Below are positions 12,132 to 25,558 of a stretch of 64,000 bases of DNA, piece after piece. This DNA comes from Mucidula mucida. Lineage: Eukaryota; Basidiomycota; Agaricomycetes; Agaricales; Physalacriaceae. How positions within the stretch are numbered: the stretch's first letter is position 1; each line of letters opens with the position of its first letter. The stretch spans positions 1 through 64,000 of the forward strand of contig JADNYV010000079.1 of NCBI GenBank assembly GCA_015501055.1, given 5' to 3'. The translations under genes were made by a program, and so were the position numbers. The notes under the pieces were generated by a model. It was not told the DNA's origin and made no database searches. It saw nothing but the letters and a program-made list of their open reading frames with translations.

Positions 12132-13718
12132 CTTGGAATGCGGACGAGGGGAAGCAGAGGTAAAGTTGGGCGTCCGGGAATGAGCCCGGTTCTGATATAT
12201 ACATTACATATTCCACGCCCGGGCCATCAAGGGGCACCACACCCTCACGTGCCGCCACACTTTTCCTCGGATTCCTTGGACTCCGCGTTTCTTCATGTTG
12301 CCGGCCCATCATTTCTGGCTTCAAGGAGTTATTTTCGGCCGCTCCCCAACATGGCCCCCCTCCGTCCAGGGGCCCGGTAAATCTGCCAATCCAAGTGGTA
12401 TTTGGGTGGCAATAACAATTTCGGAATTCTCATCAAAAAATAGGTTTCTTCTTCGGCAGGTCGCAGGCTCCTCTTGGTGTGCCTATTTCCTTCTGCAGAG
12501 CCAAGCACGCGCCGCAATCAGACAGAACGTAAACCCTTAACGCCACATCACCCATCCGGGCCCGTTTGGTTCTTGAGAAACGAGGACACTCGGACCGGAT
12601 ACTCTAGACTTGGAATTCCTATTCTTCGCGGCGCGGAATATGCCTTGTTTACATTAACTCAACTCTGGGCTTCGATGCATGAAATAATTCCGCATGTCGT
12701 CCTCCCCTGCTCCAATTTCACCGTGATTCGCTGAGAAGAGGACGTTCGTCGTCGGACTACTCAAATTCAACCTCCGCCCACACAGCAGTTTTTGTCCATA
12801 GTCCCCGGACCTATCACAGTTCTACCTCGCTTAGATCGTAGGCTTCGAACACAACGACATGAGCGTCCAGTAAACTATATGCCTCGCTTACGCCGGTCAT
12901 CAAAAGCTCGCCGCAAGCACGCCCTTGTTTCCAATCTACGAGGCAGTCGCTCTTGTCGGCCTCTCATGATTGCACCGTCTGCAACCACAGAAACACCGGT
13001 AAACTTCATTTCCTCGTCCTCCTCGCATAAGAGTTCAAATGAAATCATAAAGGGTCAACTTGGTATTCTAGGTCCTGCACCTGTGACTTCAAACTCCAAA
13101 ACCAAACCTCGTAGACTCGTTATATGACGTTCGCCATGGTCAAATAGCATGATTAAACTTTACGCCACCATCACACACGGAGACAAAAAGTTATACGCGG
13201 GCCCGCTTGCGACCGACGAGGAATACGCTGTCCTATTGGTTCGCCGCAAATAACAGAGATTCATTCCACCTGATTCCTACAGGCGGGCGGCTTTCAGAAT
13301 CGTGTACACACTCATTCTTTCGCACGAGACTATGAAAGTTCCGTGAGGATCTCGGAATCGCTGACATACGACCCAAGGTAGGTTGTGAGATCTGTCTGCA
13401 GATCATCTACGCGAGATAAAACGAATTCATTCATGCTCGACAATTTGAAAGCATTAATCTGAATCTGCCACGCGCATTCTAGAATTGGAGTAAGATCGTA
13501 ACGACGAGCTTAAAGCTCTGTGCGCCACCTGAGTCGCATGAGGTTACCTCTGCTCCAGTCCCCTGCCCAAATATATTGCAACAAGGCGAACAAGTCGCGT
13601 TGATGACCGAGATGAGACGGGCACCAATATGAAGACAGATCACGACAGTTCCCTGGACCAAACCAATGATGACACGAACGAATGAATAACGTCGGGAACT
13701 CCTGGTGACGCTCTTTGA
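12132..13718. other. Intergenic, upstream region of the PLP enzyme
   Basis: About 1.6 kb. A basic open frame of 82 codons (ATG 12879 to stop 13127) is the only candidate and matches no family known to me. The rest holds the promoter of the PLP enzyme and the 3' flank of the DUF6535 gene. No repeat or element boundary was found. Confidence 0.4.
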
Positions 13719-16200
13719 TTACCGTGTAACACGCATTCGTGATGATGCTGTACCACACTGGCACAGATGTACCATAACATCCAAATGCGCGAGCGTTTCA
13801 GCGCACCCATCCTCACCAACGTTCCTCTCTGCGAAATCCCGAAACACCTTGATCACATTCCGCCACACGTCCTCTTCCGGGCGCACACGGCACAGCTTGA
13901 CAAGCGCCGGCATCCAATGCCCGCTCACCTCAAAAACCCACCATCGCCGCTCGGCCACTACAGAAATAAGCGTGTCGAAAACGCCGACTTGAAGATGAGG
14001 TCGAAATCCTGAGACGTGTCGAGGGCTTTCGCATTCGTCAACGATGCTGCCTCCAGCGTCGTCTGTGAAACGCTGCCAATAAAGGCGCACAATGTGCGCA
14101 GACTGTCGATCTGAAGTCGCCGCCCATCGACTAGACCGGCTTTAGTGGCGCGAAGAACCGCATTGATACCGTTGTTCTCTGCAAAAGCATTGGCTACCTC
14201 TACTGAGCACGATGTCAATAGGATCTCGAGAAGCCGAATAGACCAGTGCATGATGTCTGGATGTGATGATATCTCCAAAGTCTCGCACAAGGTGGTCACA
14301 AATATGGGTCGCTGCTGTTCTGGGACGCGAAGAGGTGGGTATAACAGATGAAGCACGTCTGATAGTACAGCATCAGATACCAAACCCACCCCAACTCGCC
14401 CATCTACATAGAGTTTAGAAAGGCTGGACCGCGCCACCTGCCGAAGTTGCTGAGGAAATCTTTCAGACTGAACCACGATCGACGCGGCTAAGCGACATAA
14501 CTCGTGCGCTGTGATCTTCATCAACGCCTCCTGAACCACGAAGCGCTCGGGATTGTCCACAAGCACGGAGAGTGATTCCATCGCGAGCTCGCAGTAATCG
14601 GCCCTGCGCGACTCTTCATTCCGGTAGTCTACCAGATTCACCGGACCCCGAACAACGGCGTAAAGCGCGAGCGCGGCCGAACTGCGCAGGTTCGACATGG
14701 GCAGATCCCCCGTCAGATTCAGAATCCTCAATAGTGTTGGTATAGCTCGCAGCCTGGTTTCCTCGATCACTGCGGCAGGCATCTCCCACAACACTAGGCA
14801 TTCAATAACGCTATCGAGCAGACAGCACTGAGTCGTACTTGACAGCTGGATCTCGCCTGCAGTGCATTTCGCGAGATAGGCTAGGAGCTCCCATTGAGAA
14901 ACATGTGATTCGAAAGATGAGAGTGCAACAGCACAGGACGCCACCGCCGCTGCATCAGGGAAGTCTCTTGTACAGTCCTGCAGGACCCAGAGAGGTTCAA
15001 TTAGTTCAAGAGGCCATTGTTCCATCGTCCCCCGCGTCAAATTTATCCATGCGCGGCAATACAGCTCTGCTCCGTCCGGATCCAGAATATGCCACTGCAG
15101 ATCGACGGTGGTGTCCTTGTAAAAGCAGTCTTAGAAAGCTTGTTCAACCATCGATATCGTGTCTTCGTCTCTGAGCACGTCCATGGCACAGAAGTCGCGT
15201 GGCAGTCCTGCAAGGCTCTGCAATGCAGCCGAAACGACATCATCATCCGTCGATTTTCTGAGTAGCCAGATAAGGGCGGCTGCATCCAGGGCATCCTCTG
15301 ATAAGGCCTCCGCGGATTTGATTGTACGATGACTAGGGCCGTGGTTAAATACAACATAGGACGAAAACACAGGATACGGAATACCTAGAGTTGCGAGCTC
15401 CGGCCATTGGATCCTTTCTCGCATGATAGAGTGTCTTCCGAGGGCGAACGTAGGTCTGTGCCACGCTCCAGGTCTTTCGGAGATACTCAGTGAGAGGATG
15501 ATAGTAAGGACAATCCTTATAGAAAAAGGCAGCCAAAAGGACATGGAGTAGAACAGGTTCGCGACTGCCACGATCGTCCATGTCGCGAGCGTGATGAACA
15601 AGTCGGCTGGCCAGAGTAAGACGATTAAGCCAGCGAAGAAGAGGAGCAACGAGAAGTGGACGAGAATAGGTAGCATGTTGATGATGACGGGGATATGCCA
15701 CGCGTGTAGTTGCATGTATCTGGACTGCCGTATGCGCGCCTTCTGACGGGCAGCACCGGATATGTGGGGTATGTAGCCTTGGATCCATTGTTTCGCGAGC
15801 ATGGAGATCAAAGCGGTTGATAAACTATAAGCCAAAGCAGCGAACCAGAGCCCATTGACCCAGTGGGTAGCCGGAGCCAAGGAAGACTGCGAAGATGGTG
15901 AAGATGTTCTTGACGCGGAATCGTTTTGAAAATCGGTGACGAGTTGGCTGAGAAGGGTATCGGTTTCGTCTGGAATCATCATTTGGTAAGTTTGGATGAT
16001 GAAAGTGGTCAATACAGCCGAGAAGAGCCCAGTCTGAGGCCGAGTCAAGTGAATAAGAATGTCGACAAGAGCGCATGTCAGTGTACTCACAAACACCAGA
16101 AGAACGTCCATGCTACGATTCCAGCCTTCCATCATTCTGGCATCATGCTTTCTCGACTCCGCATTGTAGATGTGCCAGATACGAGTTTGAATCCAGTTCG
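13719..16200 (-). CDS. DUF6535 multi-pass membrane protein with long helical C-terminal region
   Basis: Function unknown. DUF6535 is an expanded family in Agaricomycetes. The N-terminal part reads IWHIYNAESRKHDARMMEGW and then, across an intron (about 16093-16037), LLVFTGLFSAVLTTFIIQTY, the first membrane helix and family hallmark. Further hydrophobic segments follow: WFAALAYSLSTALISMLAKQ, an INMLPILVHFSLLLFFAGLI stretch and an ITLATWTIVAVANLFY stretch. After another intron the protein continues for about 500 residues of alpha-helical, repeat-like sequence (15400 to 13720). At about 13980-13990 the open frame shifts: one phase ends at 13958, while the next phase carries the more family-like FDTLISVVAERRWW and runs to 13719. 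Either one base is lost or the C-terminus is truncated. The first exon upstream of 16200 is not certain. Confidence 0.7.
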
Positions 16201-16736
16201 TGTCCCCGCGGATCCTTTAGGTTGACGTAGTATTCCGCGTCATCTTTCGATGTGTGTACGGCTTTTCGAATGTAAATCTTCGGGTAAAATGATCTACTAC
16301 GATTGGACACACTTTCAGAGTTATGTCGCTCAGACCGAGAGTGAACGCGGCTCGGCGTGGCCGATGCAAATCTCTAGAACGATTCAGGAAGGAATTCTAG
16401 ATGAAGGAGAAAACGGCGACTGACTGCAGCAAATCGACTAGGAGAATGCGCCCTACTTGGTATGGAGACCCTCTCGCCTTTCACATCAAGTGAGAAATGC
16501 CGATGAGGTCGTGCCCTCGACTGCGAGCGTGATTGGAAGCCATCGAGATGAGCGTGTTCAGCAAGTGATGATCGGGACTGCATCCTGACGTCCCTGACCA
16601 AGTGCATTGAGCTCGACAATCAGTGACTAGTGGATAAAGAATGGAACAGAGGCCCAAGAGGTCTTCTTCGTCTAACGTCGATTGATGCTTAACAATAGAT
16701 GGCATCATTACACCCATCATCTACTAAACAGCTACA
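16201..16736. other. Intergenic; may hold the first exon of the DUF6535 gene
   Basis: Between the DUF6535 gene and the end of the gamma-tubulin complex gene. A TAA in the DUF6535 phase near 16215 means any further 5' exon must be joined by an intron, but no convincing exon could be fixed. Nothing else recognised. Confidence 0.35.
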
Positions 16737-19700
16737 CTATTCATCAGTCTTCAGAGGCGAAATCCACCAGTCAGATATATCCCACCGAGTGAGAAGATGG
16801 GATAGGGCTTCGGTCCCTCCAGGCGGCCGTCGTATATACCCATGTCCCTCCTTAAAGTTGACTGGCGTAGAAATCAATGAATCCGATCCCACATTCTTAT
16901 CGACCATCGCTCTTAACGTCTTCACCTAAAAGGTCGGAGAGTTTAGTTTCTTTCTTGAATCGTATATCGCCAACATACCAGCTCCGCCACCTTCAGCCTG
17001 AACTTCAAATGAAGATTCTCCAACAAAGGCGCAGCTTCATACTCCTCCAACTGTTGCCTCTTCAATCGGCCAACCAGAACAGCAAAGTCCAGCACCAACT
17101 GCAGCACGTCCCGAAGCATATCGCCTGCTGCCCTCTGCGTCGAACGCATCAAACACGCACTCAGGATGTCGTCGAGTAACTCAGAATGAGCCTTCGCCAA
17201 CTCAAATACATCAGTGAACCCAGACGGTCGACCGTCCCACAACAAAGGGGGAGCAGTCAAGGATAATCGCAGCAGAAATACATCAAAGTTACCCCCAACT
17301 GCAGTGACGAAAGTATACTGCGAGAGCGACGACACTAAGGATTGTGTTATGAACTTGAGATGGAGTAGTAAATTTCTTGAAGGAGACAAAGTCGGGAAGA
17401 CCGGTGTGTCAGACGGACGCGTCATTCGATGGACAGCAGCAATGGCATTTTCGACTAAAAGGTACACTTAGTGAAGAACCTAGAGTGAAACGAAACGGCG
17501 TCACCTCTCGTTAACCTGAGCAAGAACGTAAAGATCCTCTGGTATTTGGCTAGAATTTCCGGTGTTATCAGCACCTCCAAGGGATGCGGAGGCTTGTAAT
17601 CCATGTACAAGAAATCAAGAGCTCTATCAAACATTAGTTCACAAAGATTCCCATATTCCCGGCGTATGAGGCTCACTCGATCGCTGAAACCGGTTCAGTG
17701 AATGGCATTAGGTGAAAGAAAGTCGCACATACACAATGGACTCAACCACCTATCTCTTCCCCTCCCAACAGGCAGATCACGTATCGCGAAGCCCAATCTG
17801 CTGTCCAAATCCTCCAAGGCACCCTGTTTCGCCGATCCATCCATCTTGTTTCCAACCACAGCTTCAAACGTGTCGACGATGACGGTTCGCAAGAAGAAGC
17901 TCAGGTCCGTACCAACAGGCGGCCAGGCATCACGATCTAAAAGTGAAGCCGCCAACCCCACAGCCCAGATTGTATTGGGATTCTGCTCCCGAGCACGGCG
18001 GCGGCGCAGTGCGTACAGAGACAGAGGATTTCGCGTCTGTTCATCATAGTCCGTATCCTCACGATCGGAGAAAAGCGCTGCATTGATGCGCGCCTTGAAT
18101 TCGGGAGACGAGAAGAGGAGGTAGGATTGCAGAAGGGCCATGTGTGCGTGAAGGTTGAGATGGGTGGAGGGAGAGAGGAAGAGTGAGATGAGGGCAGAGG
18201 AGAGCATAGCGGCATGATTAAGAAGCGGACGGAAGACGAGGTCGGTGAGGTGAGAAAGTGTCGGAGTAATCAAGGGCAACTTGTTGGGAAATGCGTCGAT
18301 GAACGTTTGTAGGTGGTCGGCGGAGGAAGCGGAGAATGCGTGATCAAAGCACGAAGTCCCTATGTGTACGCCAGGTTCCAGGTCGAAAACCTTAAACTGC
18401 GCGAATGGATTGTCGTCTCCAGATCGGTCCTCTTCAGCAGCTTGATGCGGGATCACAAAGGGTCGTTGAACTTGCTCGTTCGTTATTTCCTCTTCTTTCC
18501 AGAACCAACAAATATCCTTCTGTTCTGAATGAGTTACAAGAAGCTCATGATCTGGCTGCGCCGCACGAAGCAAAATCAGTGATTTTCTTGCCGCTGGTAG
18601 CGCCTCAATGAGATTCTCCGGGAAAAAGGAAGGAAATTGGTCCTCTTCGGCTGATTCAATCAGGTCAAAGATGTTGTCCTGTTTCACCTCGTCTTCTTCG
18701 TAAAGGTTCGGGTTTTCTCCAACCACGTGGGTAGTTTTCGGGAGAGGATGTCCACCAAAGCCCACTGACCGTGACACATGAACGAAGTATTCCTGAGAGG
18801 TGTTCGTTAAGAGATAGGCTATCACGGCCACGACACTTTTATCCGACTGGCGTTCAATGTGCATATGAAGATGATCATATATTCGAGATAGTAGAGGTTG
18901 AGGTTGGGACTCTAGAACCTCATATGAAGATGGGTGTCTGTCATCGCCCTGCAGGTAGGTCAGATCAATCGTGGAATAGTGGTATAAGCATTTACAACGC
19001 CACACATGTCGGTCAAGGAGATCAGAATATCGTCATAACGGGCGTAGTGAGTCGTGAATTTGGTCGACAAAATGTCAATATTGGATGCTTGACCCAGAGG
19101 ACTACGAGTTAACGAGTCGCGCAAAAATGTAAGTGTAGTCGACAAGGCGTGAGCGAACGCGTGTATAGTTGGGCCTTCTTTCGCAGCCCTACAAAACGGT
19201 CAGTCAAACAAATTGACTTGAATTCATAAATATACCGCGATCGTAGCTCCGTCAGTAGAGTTTCCAGTCTGCGTACCATGTTTCCTATGCGCAAAAAAGG
19301 ACGCAAAACACTAGATTCTTAGACCAAACAGACAACGTCGGGACATCGAGTCTTACCTACTGCTGATTATTTCGTCCTTACCATCCACAAGAATTCTGCC
19401 TTTTCGACCATCTTTCAGGCCTACCTGGACGAATCGCTCCATTCTCGTGTCCCACGTATGCAGCTGAGAGGACGCTCCGCATATAGTCACCTTCAAGTTC
19501 TGCCAGAGTACGAGCGGTGAGACATGTAGAACGTCTGTGTTTAGGTCATGCAAACGAGGTTGAAGATGATGTCTGACGGAAGCAAAAACATCGCTGTTCT
19601 GCTCCGATAGAAATGATGTCGAAGACGCTGCCTTTGATTTCATAGGATGAAGATTATCCCAAGAGAGGACCTGACTCTATCATTGATGAATTCATGTGTG

Positions 19701-20027
19701 CGATAGCATATGGCTGCGAATACATACTCGAACTCCAGTCTTCCGTGTCAAAGCCTCGAGCCATATCGAGTCTAGAGACTCAACGTTAGGAGGCGGAATA
19801 GCGGGATCCACGAGATCCTGGGTCAATTCCAGGATTTCAGGGGGCAAATGAGCCAATGAGGGAGGTCGGTATCGTTTCAAGGTGTCCATGATGGGATTCT
19901 GCGGTTTCTCATCCATCCTCGGAACAAAGAACTGGGAATAAATTGGAGGGAGAGCGTTCCTTGAAGATTGAACAATGAATTCATCCTCAAGGCCTGGCAA
20001 GTACGGCATGGGGAAGAAGTTGGACAT
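16737..20027 (-). CDS. Gamma-tubulin complex component (Spc97/Spc98 family, GCP5/GCP6-like)
   Basis: Subunit of the gamma-tubulin ring complex that nucleates microtubules at spindle pole bodies and other organising centres. ATG at 20025-20027 opens MSNFFPMPYLPGLEDEF; stop at 16737-16739. GRIP1 region: FLRDSLTRSPLGQASNIDIL (about 19130-19070) and LVFRPLLNHAAMLSSALISL with LNLHAHMALLQSYLLFSSPE (about 18230-18090). GRIP2 region: PHPLEVLITPEILAKYQRIF near 17590, TQSLVSSLSQYTFVTAV near 17340, HSELLDDILSACLMRSTQRA near 17170, and the terminal ALSHLLTRWDISDWW near 16800, which corresponds to the LLLRLDFN-type end of GCPs. About seven introns. The large acidic insert between the domains favours the divergent GCP5/6 group rather than GCP2/3. 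Its start faces the SPT small-subunit gene 98 bp away. Confidence 0.82.
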
Positions 20028-20125
20028 GGTGGTAAGACGCGAGACGCGAGCGTTACAGGGGTCACCCGTGACTACATTGCTACCCGGCGCTCCGGAGTAC
20101 TTTGCCAACGACGAGCACTACGACA
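20028..20125. promoter_or_regulatory. Short divergent promoter region
   Basis: Only 98 bp separate the start codons of the gamma-tubulin complex gene (-) and the SPT small-subunit gene (+). Both transcripts must start inside or very near this space, so a shared bidirectional promoter is likely. No TATA box is visible. Confidence 0.6.
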
Positions 20126-20476
20126 ATGGCCACCCAGACACAGACCAAATTACCGCCTCCCAGGCCTGACCTCAGCTTTGCACGGCCACCCAAATCACCG
20201 GTCGCGCTCTTCTTCTGGCGCTGGCGCATGTGGTTTGAATCCACATTCGTGTTGTCCATGCTCGAGCCCTGGGAGAAGATTCTCCTGCTCACCATCCTCT
20301 CTATCAGCATCACGCTGTTCATGACCGGCGCCCTCAAATATATGCCCCAGCACCTCGAGCGCATGCAGCACAGGGCAGTTTATTATCTCTCGGGTCAGGA
20401 AGGAGAGAAGAACTTGTCCAGCATCTGGCAATGGCTCAACAGGAGTGCAGACGTGCTTGGAAAGAAGGAGCTATAG
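20126..20476 (+). CDS. Small subunit of serine palmitoyltransferase (SPTSSA/Tsc3-like)
   Basis: Single-exon gene of 116 residues. It should be an ER membrane protein that activates serine palmitoyltransferase, the first enzyme of sphingolipid synthesis. The core matches the SPT small-subunit family: an aromatic-rich stretch FFWRWRMWFESTF, the signature LSMLEPWEKILL, one membrane helix (LLLTILSISITLFMTGALKY) and MPQHLERM directly after the helix, which corresponds to the MPQH block of animal SPTSS proteins. The start at ATG 20126 follows only out-of-phase sequence. The extra 40 N-terminal residues (Pro/Thr-rich) and about 30 C-terminal residues are longer than in animals. Confidence rests on the LEPWE and MPQH blocks. 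Confidence 0.85.
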   Translation: MATQTQTKLPPPRPDLSFARPPKSPVALFFWRWRMWFESTFVLSMLEPWEKILLLTILSISITLFMTGALKYMPQHLERMQHRAVYYLSGQEGEKNLSSIWQWLNRSADVLGKKEL

Positions 20477-21300
20477 ATTCACGTTACTTGGTAAGCGGCT
20501 TGTTGTCTCGTCAGCCCCTTCTTGATTGTACTTCAAGCATTCTCTCGTTGATTCTATAGATATCTTTTCGGGTTCTTAGATTGACATTACCCCATCACTA
20601 CCCTCCGAATCGTATTCCTCCTTTCCATTTAATCACAATATGTTCCACATGTTCCACTACTCGTGTTCTCTCTCTGCTGTCGCCCTTGTCGGCCGACCCG
20701 AATCACATCAGCTCTCCTTTTGAGAGTTCAAGGCCTCGTTCCATATCTACCGTCGTAGCGGCACTGCACGCTGTCCTTTTATCGGTTCGTGCTATCGGTC
20801 AAATCGTGTTTGTATACAATTAGCATCTGTCTGCTCTTGTCCTCTAAGTTCAGACGCGCAGGATACCAAGGACGCATGTTGCACTTCTTTGTTCTGTCTT
20901 CAAGGCCCAGTGTCTCTGTCATTGAATCTGTATCGCAGGAGACAGACATTGTTCTCTGGGTAGACTGGTTGGTGCCATTCTGTAGTACGAGTACGTGACG
21001 CCTGGTCCAAGCCTAGACCGCAAGGCGACCTCCCGCTTGCACTTGGTCGATTTTGTCAATTTGCGAGGTAAGAGGTACTTTTCAATCAATAGCAGACCAA
21101 GCCTACGAATGAGGAATGAGTTGGAAAAAATCCGACGTGGGTAGGCAGCGACGATGACAATGGTAATATCAACAAAGAGGTCTAATAACGAGCACATACC
21201 TTCAAGTTTACCGATCTTGCTAGGCCTGTAGCGCACATTTGTGAGACATGATGGTGGTCGTGAGAAAGTCGGAGTGCTAGTCAAGTTAGGACGCAATACT
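20477..21300. other. Intergenic, nothing recognised
   Basis: 3' flank of the SPT small-subunit gene followed by about 700 bp without a supported exon or element edge. Confidence 0.5.
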
Positions 21301-21318
21301 TCTAGTCCATCGACCATC

Positions 21319-22020
21319 ATGTCTCAAAACCGTTCACCCGCCACTGCACACAATGATGGCGATATCGTCGAGCAAGAAGGTATCACACATTCTCTCTGTT
21401 GGACCCCAACAGGCGATCAGGCTGAGCTATTGAACTCCAGAAATGGACACGGAAACGGAGACGTACAACCCACTGTTCTTAACGCTCATCCTAACGTGCT
21501 TATTGGGATTGGACCGCGAGCGTCAAGTCTGAGAAGTACGAGCTCGGGCGTAGCTTTTCTGTCCCATTCTTCCTGGGTGAGGTTCCCGAGGACCCAAGGT
21601 TTGGCTCTTATGCGATACCTTTGCAGGCGCACCTGCCGTCTACGTTGATCGCCGTGCATCAAATACTAGTTTCATCGTACAGGGCTTCGTCAAACTAAAC
21701 CACTCAATTGCGCAGCACTCCGGTCACAGCTCTTTAGAGCCAAGTGTTGTTGAGCCCTATCTTGCACAAACACTCCAGTGGCGTGTTGTAAAGGTGAGGC
21801 AAGGATGCCAATTTGTCGGGATAGTTGATTAACCCTGTTCTTATCAGACAAACGGAACTCCCGTCGAGCTCAATCGCTTCAGGTGTCTGTTTTTTGCAGG
21901 TCTCTGAGTTACCCGCCCAGTGCTATTAGTATGTTCCCTGTTCGTAGCGAACCTCGCTTTTATGATAGTATTACACATGGGGGTGCTGAGGTTGATTTTG
22001 CTGGGTTTGAAGCGTTCTAA
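21319..22020 (+). pseudogene. Tyrosinase C-terminal relic
   Basis: Pieces of a fungal tyrosinase (copper polyphenol oxidase) 3' half are readable: [20 protein letters not shown] near 21505, [11 protein letters not shown] up to about 21597, [20 protein letters not shown] from about 21619, LEPSVVEPYLAQTLQWRVVK to about 21795, then after an intron (about 21796-21840) TNGTPVELNRF and finally EPRFYDSITHGGAEVDFAGF, stop 22018-22020. The phase changes between EDP and DTFAG (near 21593-21600), so a one-base indel is likely. The N-terminal copper-binding domains with their histidines are missing; the 200 bp upstream read as unrelated sequence with stops in the tyrosinase phase. The assignment rests on the motif order of the tyrosinase post-copper region and is moderately sure. 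Confidence 0.55.
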
Positions 22021-22718
22021 TGCGATGGCTTCTTCAAGTTGCACCGAAACATTGTATATTTGACTCTCACTAAGTACTTTTGTATTTCAAAAATCCCAAC
22101 TTACTGAAGATGAACGGTGTAGTAAGTTAAAAGCGAAAGGGGAAAAAAGAAAGGAAGGGTTCATAACTGCAGCGTGACAGTGGCGGTGGTGTACGGCTGG
22201 CGGGGAGGCGTGTTGGAGACTACTCAGCCATTCAACAAGGCAGAGGCATACGCCCGGTTGAATAGCCAGGTAACCTAGCCGTACTGTAATGAGCAAGTGT
22301 TGATACTGTATCAACACGCTAACGGGCCGAGCTCGTCGTTTCACCTGGTGTTCAGTGTTGTCATTGCACAACAGATTTCCATTTCTCTCTCAACGGAGGA
22401 TGGTTCTCTACTTGCTTCTGCTCCATTACAATCGACTTACCGTATAGCCATGGGGAAAGCTACAGACTGTGATGAAGCATGTAGAACGGCTAGAGTCGCA
22501 CTCCAGCGCACGTTGTGATATCAACACTGAATGTTAGTTGGACATGCTATCACAAATTTGAGTCAGAATTCATTCCTATGAGCATTGCGCCACAATTCCT
22601 TGGTGGCTGTCCAGGCGGTCTAATCCGAAACGGGTGCTTACATACGCGACATTGATCGATCTTTTGATGGCGCCGTTTTTTCCATCTCCTACCTTCATCA
22701 GTTTCCCCATTCCTCATC
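22021..22718. other. Intergenic, upstream of the arginine methyltransferase
   Basis: No supported gene. The last 200 bp before 22719 are the likely promoter and leader; a pyrimidine-rich stretch lies at 22670-22715. No TATA box is evident. Confidence 0.4.
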
Positions 22719-24145
<1,427 letters not shown>

Positions 24146-24962
24146 GTCTTTCCTCCCTCGCACCTCCCATCGGCCTTGATGGCACTACCAGGTCATGATC
24201 ACCTCATGCTCACGCGACGTTGGCAGGTATTAATACTGTTGTCGTGTGTTATCTGTACAATGTGATCTTTGAGCTGCTATCCTTGTAGATTTATCGTTAC
24301 TGTTTTGACTACGTATTTGTTGCAAGTATATGCACCCTGCTAAGCAAGATGGACGCCACGTACGTACTGTATGGCTCGTATCTCTCTAACCGACTGTAAG
24401 TTCAACCATGATCACGTGTTGAAACGCGTCTTGTTCTGAAACTTGAATGTGGCGTCCGTAGTTCATCTCATCAATCTCTACGTTTCAACGAAAGGCAAGT
24501 CAAACATACCGCACTCTTCACGATAACCGTGACCAGAGACCCCCGCCTCATCGACCCACCGAGGGCGAAGACAATTGCTAAATGTGCGAATACTCTCGAC
24601 AAGGTTCGACGTGGATCGGTATCGGATATGTATCTGGTTGGTACGACATTTTGGACCTGTTTTTCACACAGATGAAGGACTGATTGCTCGTCGTTATTGT
24701 CAAAAGCACAGCAAGACGCAATCCTTCACACAATGTGGTCCAGGCGGCGTTGCTCGAGATCACTTTTATTTTTTATTTTTGTTTTGAAACAGGCTTCGAC
24801 AAAAGTCTCCAGAATACGCTTGCGTGGTCGGTCGGCAGAGGCCAGAGTAATTTGAAAGCGTGGAATCTTCCAGCCGCCACAGCCTTGCACAGCCACTTGG
24901 GTGCTGCGCCGTCATCTGGGCGCCTCTTATGCCGAAAGGCAACACCTTTCCTTCATTCTATC
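24146..24962. other. Intergenic, nothing recognised
   Basis: 3' flank of the methyltransferase and 5' flank of the BRI3-like gene. A T-rich run lies at 24765-24790. No exon chain or repeat boundary is supported. Confidence 0.4.
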
Positions 24963-25558
24963 ATGGTGAGCCTTCGACTGCATTCGTCCTGCCGATGAAG
25001 CTAACTACAAGTTGCGCAGACCCACTCTTCAAACGATCCTCCTGCCTATGATGACCTTCCGGAGCAGGCTCCCGGTGAGTGTTATTGATCCGAGCATTGC
25101 AGTTGAATGCTCAAGTCGTTCCACAGCATTCAACGATGCGAAAGTGCGACCTACAGCATTCGACGAATCGCCGCCCAAGGGCGACAAAGCCCCGCCTGCG
25201 CCTGCATATATGATGGTCCCAGGACCGTCTTCGTACCACACACAACCGGTGCATGACGGGCAGACACCTATCGTTTACCGATACGTTCATCCTGAGACTG
25301 GGGAACAGATAGCCTCGTTGTTGCCCCCGAATCATCCTGAGATGATGTGTTTGCAGTCGGGGCATGTACCCCACACGAGCTACGGTATACTCGGTATGTG
25401 GCTCCTCGGCATCTTGAATAGTTTCATTGACAAGCTTTGTATTAGGTATACTTGCTGCGGTATTCTGGTTCCCTCTTGGCGTTGGCGTGTGTCTCTTGGA
25501 TCGACACGTCAAGTGCACCCGCTGCGGCGCTGCTATTGACTCGGGCCTCTGCGCTTGA
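24963..25558 (+). CDS. BRI3-like small membrane protein
   Basis: The C-terminal part resembles the Brain protein I3 family, small endosome/lysosome-associated membrane proteins of unclear activity. The first exon would be only the ATG (24963-24965), followed at once by a GTGAGC..GCGCAG intron; exon 2 then opens THSSNDPPAYDDLPEQAPG, whose PPAY motif could bind WW-domain ubiquitin ligases. A second intron (about 25074-25101) and a third (about 25394-25445) follow. The tail reads SYGILGILAAVFWFPLGVGV, a single membrane helix, then CLLDRHVKCTRCGAAI with a CxxC pair, as in BRI3 proteins, and TGA at 25556-25558. The middle is Pro-rich (PPKGDKAPPAPAYM). The start-codon exon is inferred from phase and splice sites. 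Confidence 0.65.

Noticed and set aside
12879..13127. Basic 82-codon open frame (MPRLRRSSKARRKHALV...) as a small gene
   Set aside because: No recognised family, no splice context and composition compatible with chance in a GC-balanced intergenic region.
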